This document shows positions 24,675 to 32,574 of a stretch of 33,331 bases of DNA, piece by piece (within the stretch, counting starts at the first letter, position 1; each line of letters begins with the position of its first letter). The stretch lies in assembly GCA_001942045.1 (NCBI GenBank), contig MSTD01000055.1:1-33331 (forward strand). Reading direction: 5' to 3'. The position numbers were made by a program, and so were the translations under genes. The DNA comes from Mycolicibacterium porcinum (GTDB lineage Bacteria > Actinomycetota > Actinomycetes > Mycobacteriales > Mycobacteriaceae). The notes under the pieces are model-generated. The model was not told the DNA's origin. It worked only from the letters and a program-made list of their open reading frames with translations, and ran no database searches.

Positions 24675-25529
24675 TCACGAACGCTGGCGGTAACCGCTGG
24701 GCGAGATACCCACCCGTCGCCGGAACGCGTTCGCGAAGTGACTTGGTGTGGAAAACCCTACTGTAGAAGCAATTTCGGAGACCGTCCGCGAGGTGGTCGC
24801 CAGGAGCATCTTGGCGCGGTCGATCCGCAGGTCGAGCAAGAACTGGTACGGCGTGGTGTGAAACGCGCGGCGGAACGCACCGATGAATCCGTGGACGGGC
24901 ATCCCGGTGAGTTCTGCGAGCGCGTCCAGATGGATGTCAGAGTCCAGGCTGTCGTTGAGGTACTCGACCAACATCTTGCGCATCCCGGGATCGAATGCGC
25001 GGTGTTCACGTTCCTTCGGCGGCGCCTCGGTGTACTTGTCCCTGATCAGCAGCCGCATGGTCTCGGTGACGGAATCGGTCAACAACCGAGCTATCGCATC
25101 GTCCCGATCGGCGACGCTGTAGATCTCCTCGACCAGATAGTGCATCAGGGGATCGCGGTACTTGATCCGCGGAAGCAAGGCGGTGTCACCGATCATCCGG
25201 CGCGGGATGGCGATCTCGCAATATCCCGCCACGTCACCCTGAACCAGCGCCGCGCAGGACACCCCGGCCGGCTTCCACCACACGTCCCCCACCGTCGGCG
25301 GCACCTGTCCCGATGGCCCCCAATCAAGTGCGGTCTGCATCGAATGCATTGCCCCGCCACGGTATACGTACACCAGGTGATCGGTGTCGCTGAAACTGCA
25401 CCAGTCCGTGGGATCGGATATCTGCTCTGTCCCGAACGTGAACGACAGCCCGCGGGCCGCGACATCCTTTTGTTCCAGAACGATGCGTGGAGTCAGCGGC
25501 CGGTCACCATCCCACGGCTTCATCCCCAT
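24675..25529 (-). CDS. AraC family transcriptional regulator (paralogue 2)
   Basis: A 284-residue regulator with the same architecture as its convergent neighbour: an N-terminal ligand domain (TDWCSFSDTDHLVYVYRGGA, then DWGPSGQVPPTVGDVW) and C-terminal helix-turn-helix motifs (DIHLDALAELTGMPVHGFIGAF and RTVSEIASTVGFSTPSHFANAF). The start is taken at ATG 25529 by alignment with the paralogue; GGGGGT lies upstream. An in-frame start at 25550 is also possible. Its TGA shares the palindrome TGATCA with the paralogue's TGA: the two stop codons are adjacent with no base between. It is divergent from the envelope-protein gene beginning at 25746 and could regulate it. Confidence 0.92.
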   Translation of the reverse strand: MGMKPWDGDRPLTPRIVLEQKDVAARGLSFTFGTEQISDPTDWCSFSDTDHLVYVYRGGAMHSMQTALDWGPSGQVPPTVGDVWWKPAGVSCAALVQGDVAGYCEIAIPRRMIGDTALLPRIKYRDPLMHYLVEEIYSVADRDDAIARLLTDSVTETMRLLIRDKYTEAPPKEREHRAFDPGMRKMLVEYLNDSLDSDIHLDALAELTGMPVHGFIGAFRRAFHTTPYQFLLDLRIDRAKMLLATTSRTVSEIASTVGFSTPSHFANAFRRRVGISPSGYRQRS

Positions 25530-25745
25530 CCGAACAACCCCCAGGCACACCGAGAACGGACGGCGTCACGCTACGCCGCCCGACGGCCCAAAACGGGCCA
25601 ATTGGCACAAGTTGTCCCATCCCGACGGCCTTGACCGGAATATTTCGCAAGTCGAAAAGAATGTGAATGCGCGTCTGCGAATCTCTCCGTATTTTCGGCC
25701 AGTCAGCCACAGCTGACGCCCTCATCCGAACCGAAGGAGACCGAG
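25530..25745. other. Divergent intergenic region between AraC paralogue 2 and the envelope protein
   Basis: Contains GGCCC-AAAAC-GGGCC (25585-25599) and GTCAGC-CACA-GCTGAC (25702-25717), both perfect inverted repeats. AAGGAG lies shortly before the TTG start at 25746. The promoters of both genes must be here; no clear -35/-10 pair was found. Confidence 0.4.
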
Positions 25746-27179
25746 TTGAACCTCGCTCTACGGCCCTATGCGACTGCGGGGATAGCCCTCGTCGGCGCCA
25801 GCGTCATCGCCGTGACACCCCTCGCGCCACCAGCCCACGACGTCCACTTGCCCGCGCTACCCTCGCAGGCGTCGGTCGAGCTGTCGGCCTTCACCAACCC
25901 CCTCGACACGTGGACTGCAGTACTGACTAAGGCAGTCACGAACGCCGAGGCCCTCGGTCAGACGTTCGCAAACAATCCTTTCCCCATCTTGCGGCAAATA
26001 GTCGCCAACCAGACCGCTAACGCATCGAAGCCGATCGGCAGTTTCAATCCCGATTGGCAGCAGGTCGGCGTCGTGGTGCAGCAGATCATCGCCAATCGGA
26101 TGGCGAATGTAACGCAAGTCGGCACCATCTTGCAGTCGTTGGTTACCGCCGCGCAGGGCCTGTTGGATCCGAACAACCCGTACTCATCGGTGACTCGACT
26201 CCAAACGGCCTTCAGCTATCTTGCGGCGGGCGAGGTCGACGATGCGATCAACTATGCCTGGTTGGCGCTCATCAACGCACCGGTGAGCCAACTCGGATTC
26301 TCTGTGCTGACCCTCTGGGATCCGCTGGTCGCCAGCCCGGCAAGAGACTTCGGAAAATTGGTCGCAGTGCTGCAACTTGGGGACGCCGCCTCCAGCACAG
26401 CGACAAACTTTGGCAAATTTGTCACGGCATTGCCGGGTCTTGTTGTCAGTCCAGGCCAAGCGTTCCTCAACGGCATAGGGAGTACCTTCAGTACTGCACT
26501 GGCCGATAGCGCTCAAGGATTTGTGGATGCGGTCAAGGCTGGTGATGCCGAGACTGCGGCCAGCATTGCCGTCAACTTCCCGGCAGTGATGGCCGGGGCG
26601 GTGCTGAACGGATATTCATACTGGGGCGATAGCGGGATGCTAGGTAAATACGGCCCGCTCAGTAGCTTCTTGAGAGCTACGGAAACTATCGCGCGAGCGA
26701 TCGGAAAGCCGAAGCCAAAGCCGCCGACAGCACTCATGCCCGCAGAGGCGTCTACAGTTCCTGATGCTTCCGCGTCGTCAACGGTAACGCTCTCGACGGA
26801 TCCAGCCCCGACCGCAACAAACAACGAGGCGCCGCAAACAGCAGACACTATCGCCACAGAGCCTGGCTCAGCGACAACTGTGGCTGCTTCAAGGCCCGCG
26901 GAGCCACCCGCGACCGCCAAACCTGAACTGGCCAAGGCCGCAGCGGTTCCCCTGGTTCGGGAGAGTTTGGTCTCCGTTCCGGGCCAGACCGGCACGCTCG
27001 GCACCACCCATAAGCCCGACGCCAATACGGCCTCGGCAGTGGGCAACCGAATCTCAGCCACCGTCAACAAGATCGGCGAGAGCGTCAAGAAGGCCTTCGC
27101 CAAACCGGAGAAGAAGCCGGCCTCTGCCACCAGTTCTGACAAGGGCACCGGTTCCAGCAGTTCAGGAGATTCCAAGTAA
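25746..27179 (+). CDS. Mycobacterial envelope-type protein, unknown function
   Basis: 477 residues. The N-terminus (MNLALRPYATAGIALVGASV) is a hydrophobic signal-like helix followed by APPAHDVHLPALPSQASVEL, an opening I associate with exported mycobacterial proteins of unknown function. Residues about 50-320 are helical with many Asn, Ala and Gln. From about 325 the protein becomes a low-complexity Ala/Thr/Pro/Lys tail ending KGTGSSSSGDSK. The start is TTG 25746 with AAGGAG 6 bp upstream; no better start is near. Base composition is visibly less GC-rich than in the flanking genes. A strong terminator follows. It stands alone, divergent from an AraC-type regulator. Confidence 0.8.
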   Translation: MNLALRPYATAGIALVGASVIAVTPLAPPAHDVHLPALPSQASVELSAFTNPLDTWTAVLTKAVTNAEALGQTFANNPFPILRQIVANQTANASKPIGSFNPDWQQVGVVVQQIIANRMANVTQVGTILQSLVTAAQGLLDPNNPYSSVTRLQTAFSYLAAGEVDDAINYAWLALINAPVSQLGFSVLTLWDPLVASPARDFGKLVAVLQLGDAASSTATNFGKFVTALPGLVVSPGQAFLNGIGSTFSTALADSAQGFVDAVKAGDAETAASIAVNFPAVMAGAVLNGYSYWGDSGMLGKYGPLSSFLRATETIARAIGKPKPKPPTALMPAEASTVPDASASSTVTLSTDPAPTATNNEAPQTADTIATEPGSATTVAASRPAEPPATAKPELAKAAAVPLVRESLVSVPGQTGTLGTTHKPDANTASAVGNRISATVNKIGESVKKAFAKPEKKPASATSSDKGTGSSSSGDSK

Positions 27180-27188
27180 CACAGACAC

Positions 27189-27224
27189 AATCGACCCTCG
27201 CCCGGCGGTGGGCGGGGGTCGATT
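27189..27224. terminator. Strong two-way hairpin terminator
   Basis: AATCGACCCTCGCCC and GGGCGGGGGTCGATT form a 15-bp stem with one T-G pair and a GGCGGT loop. It lies between the convergent envelope-protein gene (stop 27179) and phnF (stop 27232) and probably serves both. Confidence 0.85.
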
Positions 27225-27231
27225 GCCGTTT

Positions 27232-27948
27232 CTACGGCGCAGTCATCACCGCGGTGAACGTCATCCGGTCACCCCGGTACAAGGACCGCCGCTGTTCGAT
27301 CGGAATCCCGTCCTGGTCGTACGACACTCGATTGAGCAGAAACATGGGTGTCCGACTGTCCACGGTGAGCAGTGCCGATTCGCGTGAGTCCGGCAGCGCG
27401 GTCTCGATGGTGTCGACGGTTCGCGCAAAATGGATTCCGCGGCTGCGGATCTCGGCGTAGAGCGAGTCGCGGTAGTCGAAGGTCTCCCGTAATCCCGGGT
27501 AGCGGAAAGCCGGGAGCTTGGTAGTTTCCAGGCCCACCCGGATGCCGTCGGTGGTCAGCACGCGCTCGAGTTGCAGGATGGGCGCGCCGACGTCGATGGC
27601 GAGCTGCCCGGCCAGGATGTCGTCGGCGATCAGATCACTCCAGCCGACCAGGATGCGCCCACCGCTGCGGCCCTGTTCCTTGGCGGCCTCGGTGTAGGAC
27701 CCCATCGACAGGGGCTGCAGGATCTTGGGCCGGGCGACTATGGTGGTGCGGCCGCGTCGTTCAATCCGCCCGGCCAGCAACAACTCTCGTAGCGCCTGGC
27801 GGACCGTCTCACGGGCGACGTCGAACCGCTCGGCGATCTCCCGCTCCGCCGGGAACTGGTCGCCGACCTCCAGGTCGTCGAGCAGGCGCTCCAGTTGCGC
27901 ACGGACAACCTGGTGCTTGAGAACCCTCGGTTCTGCACTCGCGGACAC
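27232..27948 (-). CDS. phnF: GntR/HutC family repressor PhnF
   Basis: A 238-residue regulator with an N-terminal winged helix (PAEREIAERFDVARETVRQA at about residues 33-52) and a C-terminal UTRA ligand-binding domain from about 95 (for example DVGAPILQLERVL, NRVSYDQDGIPIEQRRSLYR). PhnF of M. smegmatis represses the phnDCE phosphate/phosphonate transporter and its own gene and binds TGGTATAGACCA; two such sites lie in this intergenic region, which makes the assignment firm. The start is GTG 27948; the in-frame sequence upstream of it runs over the operator and cannot be protein. Divergent from phnD. Confidence 0.94.
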   Translation of the reverse strand: MSASAEPRVLKHQVVRAQLERLLDDLEVGDQFPAEREIAERFDVARETVRQALRELLLAGRIERRGRTTIVARPKILQPLSMGSYTEAAKEQGRSGGRILVGWSDLIADDILAGQLAIDVGAPILQLERVLTTDGIRVGLETTKLPAFRYPGLRETFDYRDSLYAEIRSRGIHFARTVDTIETALPDSRESALLTVDSRTPMFLLNRVSYDQDGIPIEQRRSLYRGDRMTFTAVMTAP

Positions 27949-27961
27949 CCGCCCACAGTAG

Positions 27962-27987
27962 CAAGTCTTGGTATAGACCAAGACTTG
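27962..27987. promoter_or_regulatory. PhnF operator 1 inside a 26-bp perfect palindrome
   Basis: The box TGGTATAGACCA (27969-27980) is extended on both sides to 11-bp arms: CAAGTCTTGGT, then ATAG, then ACCAAGACTTG. It lies only 14 bp upstream of the phnF start codon, so it probably governs phnF itself. Confidence 0.9.
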
Positions 27988-28026
27988 GCGCGTTGTTAAC
28001 CTTCTCGCCAACTTCGATGCACCCGC

Positions 28027-28038
28027 TGGTATAGACCA
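28027..28038. promoter_or_regulatory. PhnF operator 2
   Basis: A second exact TGGTATAGACCA, 58 bp from the first and 87 bp before the phnD start. Its flanks are not extended into a longer palindrome. It probably governs phnDCE. Confidence 0.88.
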
Positions 28039-28057
28039 ACCCACAGGGTGTGGGGCA

Positions 28058-28090
28058 GGGCAGTTGCGCACCCCCGCTCGCGCACTGCCC
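28058..28090 (+). other. Stem-loop in the phnD upstream region
   Basis: GGGCAGTTGCGC and GCGCACTGCCC form an 11-bp stem with one bulged T and a 10-base loop (28070-28079), ending 34 bp before the phnD start. If transcription starts near operator 2, this would be in the 5' leader. Confidence 0.4.
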
Positions 28091-28124
28091 GTCAAACGCC
28101 CCGCCCCGAAAGGTCCTCCGCGCC

Positions 28125-29102
28125 ATGAAGTTCCGCACCCTTTGTCAGCCTGCCCGCATCGCCGCCGTGGCAACTGCCTGTACCGCACTGGCCTTGTCCG
28201 GCTGTTCGAGCTCCGACAACTCTGACGCCAAGACCGCCCAGGGCTTCCCGGAGACCCTGACCCTGGCCGCGATCCCGGCCGAGAACTCCACCGACCTCAA
28301 GGCCAGCTACCAGCCGCTGATCAAGCTGCTGGAGAAGGAGACCGGCGCCAAGGTCGACTTCGTGCAGGCCTCCGATTACGCCGGGGTGGTCGAGGGCATC
28401 ATCGCCAATAACGTCGACCTGGCATTCTTCGGACCGTTCGCCTACGTGGTGGCCGGCGTCAACGGGGCCAAGGTCACCCCGGTCGGTGCGGTGATCCAGG
28501 AGCAGGGCGGCAAGCCCGGTTACCAGTCCTACGGCCTGGCCCGCGCGGACGAGGCGAACATCAACGGCCTCAAGGACTTTACCGGCAAGAAGGTCTGCTT
28601 CGTCGACCCGAGTTCGACGTCGGGCTTCCTCTATCCGACGGCCGGGCTGATCGAGGCCGGGGTGATCAAATCCGGATCCGAGGGCGATCTTTCCAAGGCG
28701 ATGTCCCCGATCTTCGCCGGGGGCCATGACTCCTCGGCCCTGGCGATCGCCAATGGCGACTGCGACGCCGGCTTCGCATTCGACACCATGGTCGACAAGA
28801 CCATGATCGCCAAGGGCGACCTCAAACCCGGTCAGCTCAAGACGGTATGGAAGTCCGAGACCATCGCCGGATCGGTGTTCGCGGCCAACGACGCGCTGGG
28901 CAGCGAGGCCATCGGCAAGCTCAAGACCCTGTTCGCCGACAAGGTCAACGTGCCCAACCTGGAAGCCGAGGGCTTCTGCCAGGGCGACGCCTGCCGGATC
29001 ACCGACGAGCGCGCCTGGGGCTTCGTCCCGGTCGAAGATTCGGACTACAGCGGCGTGCGCCATGTCTGCGACATCACCGGCTCCGAGAAGTGCAAGGGCT
29101 GA
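28125..29102 (+). CDS. phnD: Phosphate/phosphonate-binding lipoprotein PhnD
   Basis: A 325-residue substrate-binding protein of the PhnDCE ABC importer. It has a lipoprotein signal with lipobox LSGC and Cys27 as the lipidated residue. The family is clear from LTLAAIPAENSTDLKASYQP, DYAGVVEGIIANNVDLAFFG, GKKVCFVDPSSTSGFLYP and ANGDCDAGFAFDTM. In M. smegmatis the homologous system takes up phosphate with high affinity under phosphate starvation; phosphonate or phosphite are alternatives. ATG 28125 is used since it begins directly before the signal peptide, with AAAGG upstream; an ATG at 28050 in frame lacks that. It is the first gene of a tight operon, 6 bp before phnC. Confidence 0.95.
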   Translation: MKFRTLCQPARIAAVATACTALALSGCSSSDNSDAKTAQGFPETLTLAAIPAENSTDLKASYQPLIKLLEKETGAKVDFVQASDYAGVVEGIIANNVDLAFFGPFAYVVAGVNGAKVTPVGAVIQEQGGKPGYQSYGLARADEANINGLKDFTGKKVCFVDPSSTSGFLYPTAGLIEAGVIKSGSEGDLSKAMSPIFAGGHDSSALAIANGDCDAGFAFDTMVDKTMIAKGDLKPGQLKTVWKSETIAGSVFAANDALGSEAIGKLKTLFADKVNVPNLEAEGFCQGDACRITDERAWGFVPVEDSDYSGVRHVCDITGSEKCKG

Positions 29103-29108
29103 AAACCC

Positions 29109-29921
29109 ATGACCAGCAACGGACCCCACCATCCCGTCGCGGGCGACGATCTGGTCGTCATCGCCAAGGACGTCACCAAACGCTTCGGTGACACCCTGGC
29201 ACTCGACCAGGTCAGCCTCGAGGTGCGGCGCAGCGAGATGCTGGTGCTGCTCGGTCTGTCCGGATCGGGCAAGTCCACCCTGCTGCGCTGCCTCAACGGG
29301 CTGCACCCGGTGACCTCCGGCAGCGTCGAGGTCGGTGGCACCCACGTCGACCGGGCCTCGGCCAAACAGCTGCGCGCCCTGCGTCGCAACGTGGGGTTCG
29401 TGTTTCAGCACTTCAACCTGGTCGGCCGGTTGAGCTGCCTGGAGAACGTCCTGATCGGCGGCCTCGGACAGCTGCGGCTCCCCCGCTACGGCGCACTGAC
29501 CTATCCCAAGGCGATGCGTGCCGAAGCCCTGAGCTATCTGGACCGCGTCGGCCTGGCCGACTACGCCGAGCGCCGCGCCGACACCCTGTCCGGCGGACAA
29601 CAGCAGCGGGTAGCGATCGCCCGCACCCTGATGCAGAAACCCGGCCTGCTGCTGGCAGATGAGCCGGTCGCCTCGCTCGACCCCGAAAACGCCGGTGTGG
29701 TCATGGATCTGCTGTTCCGGGTGTGCATCGAGGAGAAGCTGACCGTGGTGTGCACGCTGCACCAGGTCGACCTCGCACTCGGCTGGGCGCACCGCCTGGT
29801 CGGCCTGCGCAACGGTGAGAAGATCCTGGACCGCCCCGCCGTCGGGATGACCCGCGACGACGTGATGGAAATCTACCAACGCGTCGACCCCACAGCGCAT
29901 TCGGCGGCTCGGCCCTCGTGA
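29109..29921 (+). CDS. phnC: Phosphate/phosphonate importer ATPase PhnC
   Basis: A 270-residue ABC ATPase, the motor of the PhnDCE importer on the inner face of the membrane. Motifs: Walker A GLSGSGKST (49-57), Q-loop FQHFN, signature LSGGQQQRVAIAR (from residue 160), Walker B LLLADEP with Asp184/Glu185, and the switch His in CTLHQVDLAL. The PhnC-type features RCLNGLHPVTSGSVEVGG and ENVLIGGLGQLR are present. The start is ATG 29109, with AAGGG at the end of phnD. The stop codon overlaps the phnE GTG start by 4 bp (GTGA), so translation is coupled. Confidence 0.96.
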   Translation: MTSNGPHHPVAGDDLVVIAKDVTKRFGDTLALDQVSLEVRRSEMLVLLGLSGSGKSTLLRCLNGLHPVTSGSVEVGGTHVDRASAKQLRALRRNVGFVFQHFNLVGRLSCLENVLIGGLGQLRLPRYGALTYPKAMRAEALSYLDRVGLADYAERRADTLSGGQQQRVAIARTLMQKPGLLLADEPVASLDPENAGVVMDLLFRVCIEEKLTVVCTLHQVDLALGWAHRLVGLRNGEKILDRPAVGMTRDDVMEIYQRVDPTAHSAARPS

Positions 29922-31510
29922 GCACCGACCTGACCGAGCGGCCCACACCCGCGCCGCCCGCACCCGTACGCAGAGCCCTGCCCGGCCTGCTACATCTGGT
30001 GGCGGTCGGCGCAGTGCTGGCCACCCTCGTCGCGGCGTGGTCCATCGACTTCGCCCCGGGAACCCTGCTGAACGGGCTGGACGAGGTCGTCGCACTGCTG
30101 GAGCGGATGATCCCACCGCGGCTGGACGATCCGGGACGCATCGGCGGGCTGGCCGTCGAAACCCTGCTGATGGCCGTACTGGGCACCGTGCTGGCCGCGA
30201 TCGCCTCTGTGCCGCTGGCGTTTTTGGCCGCTCGCAACACCACCCCGCACCCCGCCGTGCAGGCGGTGGCCCGGGCGGTCATCACGTTCTGCCGCGCCAT
30301 GCCCGACCTGCTGTTCGCCGTCTTGTTCGTTCGCGCGCTCGGAATCGGGGTGCTGCCAGGCATTCTCGCGCTGGCCGTCCATTCCATCGGCATGCTCGGC
30401 AAGGTGTTCGCCGATGCCATCGAGCAGACCGACCCGGGCCCACGCGAGGCGGTGCGCAGCACCGGCGTCGGGTACTTCCGCGAGATGCTCAACGCCGTCG
30501 TCCCCCAAGCCATGCCATCCTGGATCGCCACGTTCATCTACCGTATCGACATCAACCTGCGTATGTCGGTGGTGCTCGGCTTCGTCGGCGCCGGCGGTAT
30601 CGGCTTCGCGCTGCAGGATGCCTTGCGGGGCTTGATCTATCCGCGCGCGCTCGGCATCGCCTGCGTCATCCTGGCGATCATCGCCGCGATGGAGCTGCTG
30701 TCCATCGTGATCCGGCGGATGCTGCTGGATTCCGCGCAGTCGAACCCGACGCTTGAGCGCGTCGCACGGTTCGGGTTCGGCGGTTCCCTGATCGCGGTGT
30801 GCCTGGCCGCGCTGGTGGTGTTGAAGATCAACCCACTGTCCCTGATCACCTGGGTGGGGCCGGCCATCGAGGTGTTCACCCGGATGATCCCGCCCAATTT
30901 CTCGGCGCTGGGCAACGAATTGTTCACCGCGGCTGGTCAAACCGTCGCCATCGGCGTGGTGTCGACCGCCATCGGTGTGGTGCTGTCAATCCCGGTCGGC
31001 ATCCTGGCCGCCCGCAACGTCACTCCCCACCCTGTGGTCTACTGGCTGGCTCGCGGCTGGATCCTGTTGGTGCGGGCCGTACCTGAGCTGATTCTGGCCG
31101 TGGTGTTCGTCGCGGCGCTGGGACTCGGTCCCATCGCCGGCACCTGCGCGCTGGCCATCGGCTCGATCGGGTTCCTGGCCAAACTGGTCGCCGACGCGGT
31201 CGAGGAGATCGACCCCGGACCTCTTGAGGCCGTCCATTCGGTGGGCGGCGGCTGGTGGAAGACGTTGTTCTCCGCGGTGATTCCGCAAGCCATGCCGGCG
31301 ATGGTCGGGTCCAGCCTGTACCTGTTCGACGTGAATGTGCGGACCTCGACCGTTCTGGGCATCGTCGGCGCGGGCGGTGTGGGGTACCTGCTGTTCGAGT
31401 CGATCCGCACGCTGAACTTCGACGTCGCCGGCGCGATCGTCCTCGTCATCTTCGTCATCGTCTACGCCATCGAAAGGTTGTCCGGATGGATCAGATCCCG
31501 CCTCGTGTGA
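29918..31510 (+). CDS. phnE: Phosphate/phosphonate importer permease PhnE, fused double-domain form
   Basis: 530 residues, about twice the length of a usual PhnE. It carries two permease domains in tandem. Each has the conserved run AARNTTPHP/AARNVTPHP, then a loop with CRAMPDLLFAVLFVRALG/VRAVPELILAVVFVAALG, then the coupling segment EQTDPGPREAVRSTG/EEIDPGPLEAVHSVG and VVPQAMPSW/VIPQAMPAM, and VGAGGIGF/VGAGGVGY. The first spans about residues 70-270, the second about 320-525. The fusion supplies both membrane halves of the importer in one chain. The start is GTG 29918, overlapping phnC; the gene overlaps the dehydrogenase downstream by 25 bp. Confidence 0.94.
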   Translation: MSTDLTERPTPAPPAPVRRALPGLLHLVAVGAVLATLVAAWSIDFAPGTLLNGLDEVVALLERMIPPRLDDPGRIGGLAVETLLMAVLGTVLAAIASVPLAFLAARNTTPHPAVQAVARAVITFCRAMPDLLFAVLFVRALGIGVLPGILALAVHSIGMLGKVFADAIEQTDPGPREAVRSTGVGYFREMLNAVVPQAMPSWIATFIYRIDINLRMSVVLGFVGAGGIGFALQDALRGLIYPRALGIACVILAIIAAMELLSIVIRRMLLDSAQSNPTLERVARFGFGGSLIAVCLAALVVLKINPLSLITWVGPAIEVFTRMIPPNFSALGNELFTAAGQTVAIGVVSTAIGVVLSIPVGILAARNVTPHPVVYWLARGWILLVRAVPELILAVVFVAALGLGPIAGTCALAIGSIGFLAKLVADAVEEIDPGPLEAVHSVGGGWWKTLFSAVIPQAMPAMVGSSLYLFDVNVRTSTVLGIVGAGGVGYLLFESIRTLNFDVAGAIVLVIFVIVYAIERLSGWIRSRLV

Positions 31511-32499
31511 CGACGGCCGCGGTGTGGACCGGCTCCGGCGTCGACGTGCGGCTGGTCCCGGTCCCCGACCTCGGCGCCGGCGAGGTGCTGGTCCGGGTAC
31601 GGCTCGCCACGGTATGCGGCAGCGACCTGCACACTGTCATGGGCCGACGCTCCGCGGCCTGCCCGTCGATCCTCGGTCACGAGGCCGTCGGCGACGTCGT
31701 CGCGGTCGGTCCGGGCGCGGATGCCGAAGTCGGGCAGCGGGTCATCTGGTCGGTGACAGTGGCCTGCGGTACGTGCAGCAGGTGCCGGTCCGGCCTGAGC
31801 GCCAAGTGCCTGTCCGTGCGCAAGGTGGGCCACGAGGCATTCGACGGAGACTGGGCCCTGTCGGGTTCCTATGCCGCACACGTGGTTCTGCCGCGCGGCA
31901 CCACGATCGCCGCCGTGCCCGACACGCTGTCCGATGCGGTCGCCGCGCCGGCCGCGTGTGCGACGGCGACGGTGATGGCCACGCTAGAAGCCGCGGGTGA
32001 GCTGGTCGGGCAGCGGGTTCTGATCAACGGGGCGGGCATGCTCGGGCTCACCGCCGTCGCGGCCTGCGCGACAGCCGGAGCCGATGTTCAGGTCGTCGAC
32101 CGTAATGCTGACCGTCTGGACTTGGCCGCGCGCTTCGGCGGGCGGGCCTCGGACGGCGGCCCGGTGGATGTGGCGATCGACTACACCGGATCTTCGGCGG
32201 CCGTCGCCGATGCCTTGGGCCGTCTCGACATCGGCGGCACCCTGGTGCTGGCCGGCTCAGTCACCCCTGGGCCGCCATTGAAGGTCGATCCGGAAACCGT
32301 TGTGCGGCACTGGCTGACCATCACCGGCGTGCACAACTATGAGCCCCGGCACCTGCAGCAAGCCGTCAAATTTCTTGACGAAACCCGCAAGCACTATCCG
32401 TGGGACGCGCTCGTCGTCGCACCGGTACCGCTTGACGACATCGAAACAGCGCTACGCACCCCGCCTCCCGGAAAGCTCCGGACCGCCGTCACCCCATAA
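31486..32499 (+). CDS. Zn-dependent alcohol dehydrogenase, phosphonate-catabolism-associated type (HpnZ-like)
   Basis: A 337-residue medium-chain dehydrogenase/reductase. Catalytic zinc ligands: Cys44 (TVCGSDLH), His65/Glu66 (GHEAVGD) and Cys158. Structural zinc: Cys94, Cys97, Cys100, Cys108 (CGTCSRCRSGLSAKC). The nucleotide-binding GAGMLG is at 182-187. The family found next to phosphonate genes is known as TIGR03366/HpnZ, recalled from memory; the position at the end of the phnDCE operon fits. The substrate is unproven. ATG 31486 is chosen, with AAAGG 8 bp upstream; it overlaps phnE by 25 bp. A 20-bp-stem hairpin follows the stop by 1 bp. Confidence 0.9.
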   Translation: MDQIPPRVTTAAVWTGSGVDVRLVPVPDLGAGEVLVRVRLATVCGSDLHTVMGRRSAACPSILGHEAVGDVVAVGPGADAEVGQRVIWSVTVACGTCSRCRSGLSAKCLSVRKVGHEAFDGDWALSGSYAAHVVLPRGTTIAAVPDTLSDAVAAPAACATATVMATLEAAGELVGQRVLINGAGMLGLTAVAACATAGADVQVVDRNADRLDLAARFGGRASDGGPVDVAIDYTGSSAAVADALGRLDIGGTLVLAGSVTPGPPLKVDPETVVRHWLTITGVHNYEPRHLQQAVKFLDETRKHYPWDALVVAPVPLDDIETALRTPPPGKLRTAVTP

Positions 32500-32500
32500 A

Positions 32501-32563
32501 CGCCGAAAGTTGGCTTGTGTACGAAATTCTCGCGAAAAATCGCACACAAGCCAACTCTCGGCG
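32501..32563. terminator. Long hairpin between convergent genes, possible repeat element
   Basis: CGCCGAAAGTTGGCTTGTGT (32501-32520) and ACACAAGCCAACTCTCGGCG (32544-32563) pair over 20 bp with one mismatch around a 23-base loop. It lies between the dehydrogenase stop (32499) and the GH16 stop (32575) and probably ends both transcripts. It starts immediately after the dehydrogenase stop. The sequence has the look of a dispersed mycobacterial hairpin repeat. Confidence 0.85.
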
Positions 32564-32574
32564 CAAAGAAAAAC

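Noticed and set aside
28092..30116. 674-residue minus-strand frame opposite phnD-phnC-phnE
   Set aside because: Shadow of well-identified transporter genes.
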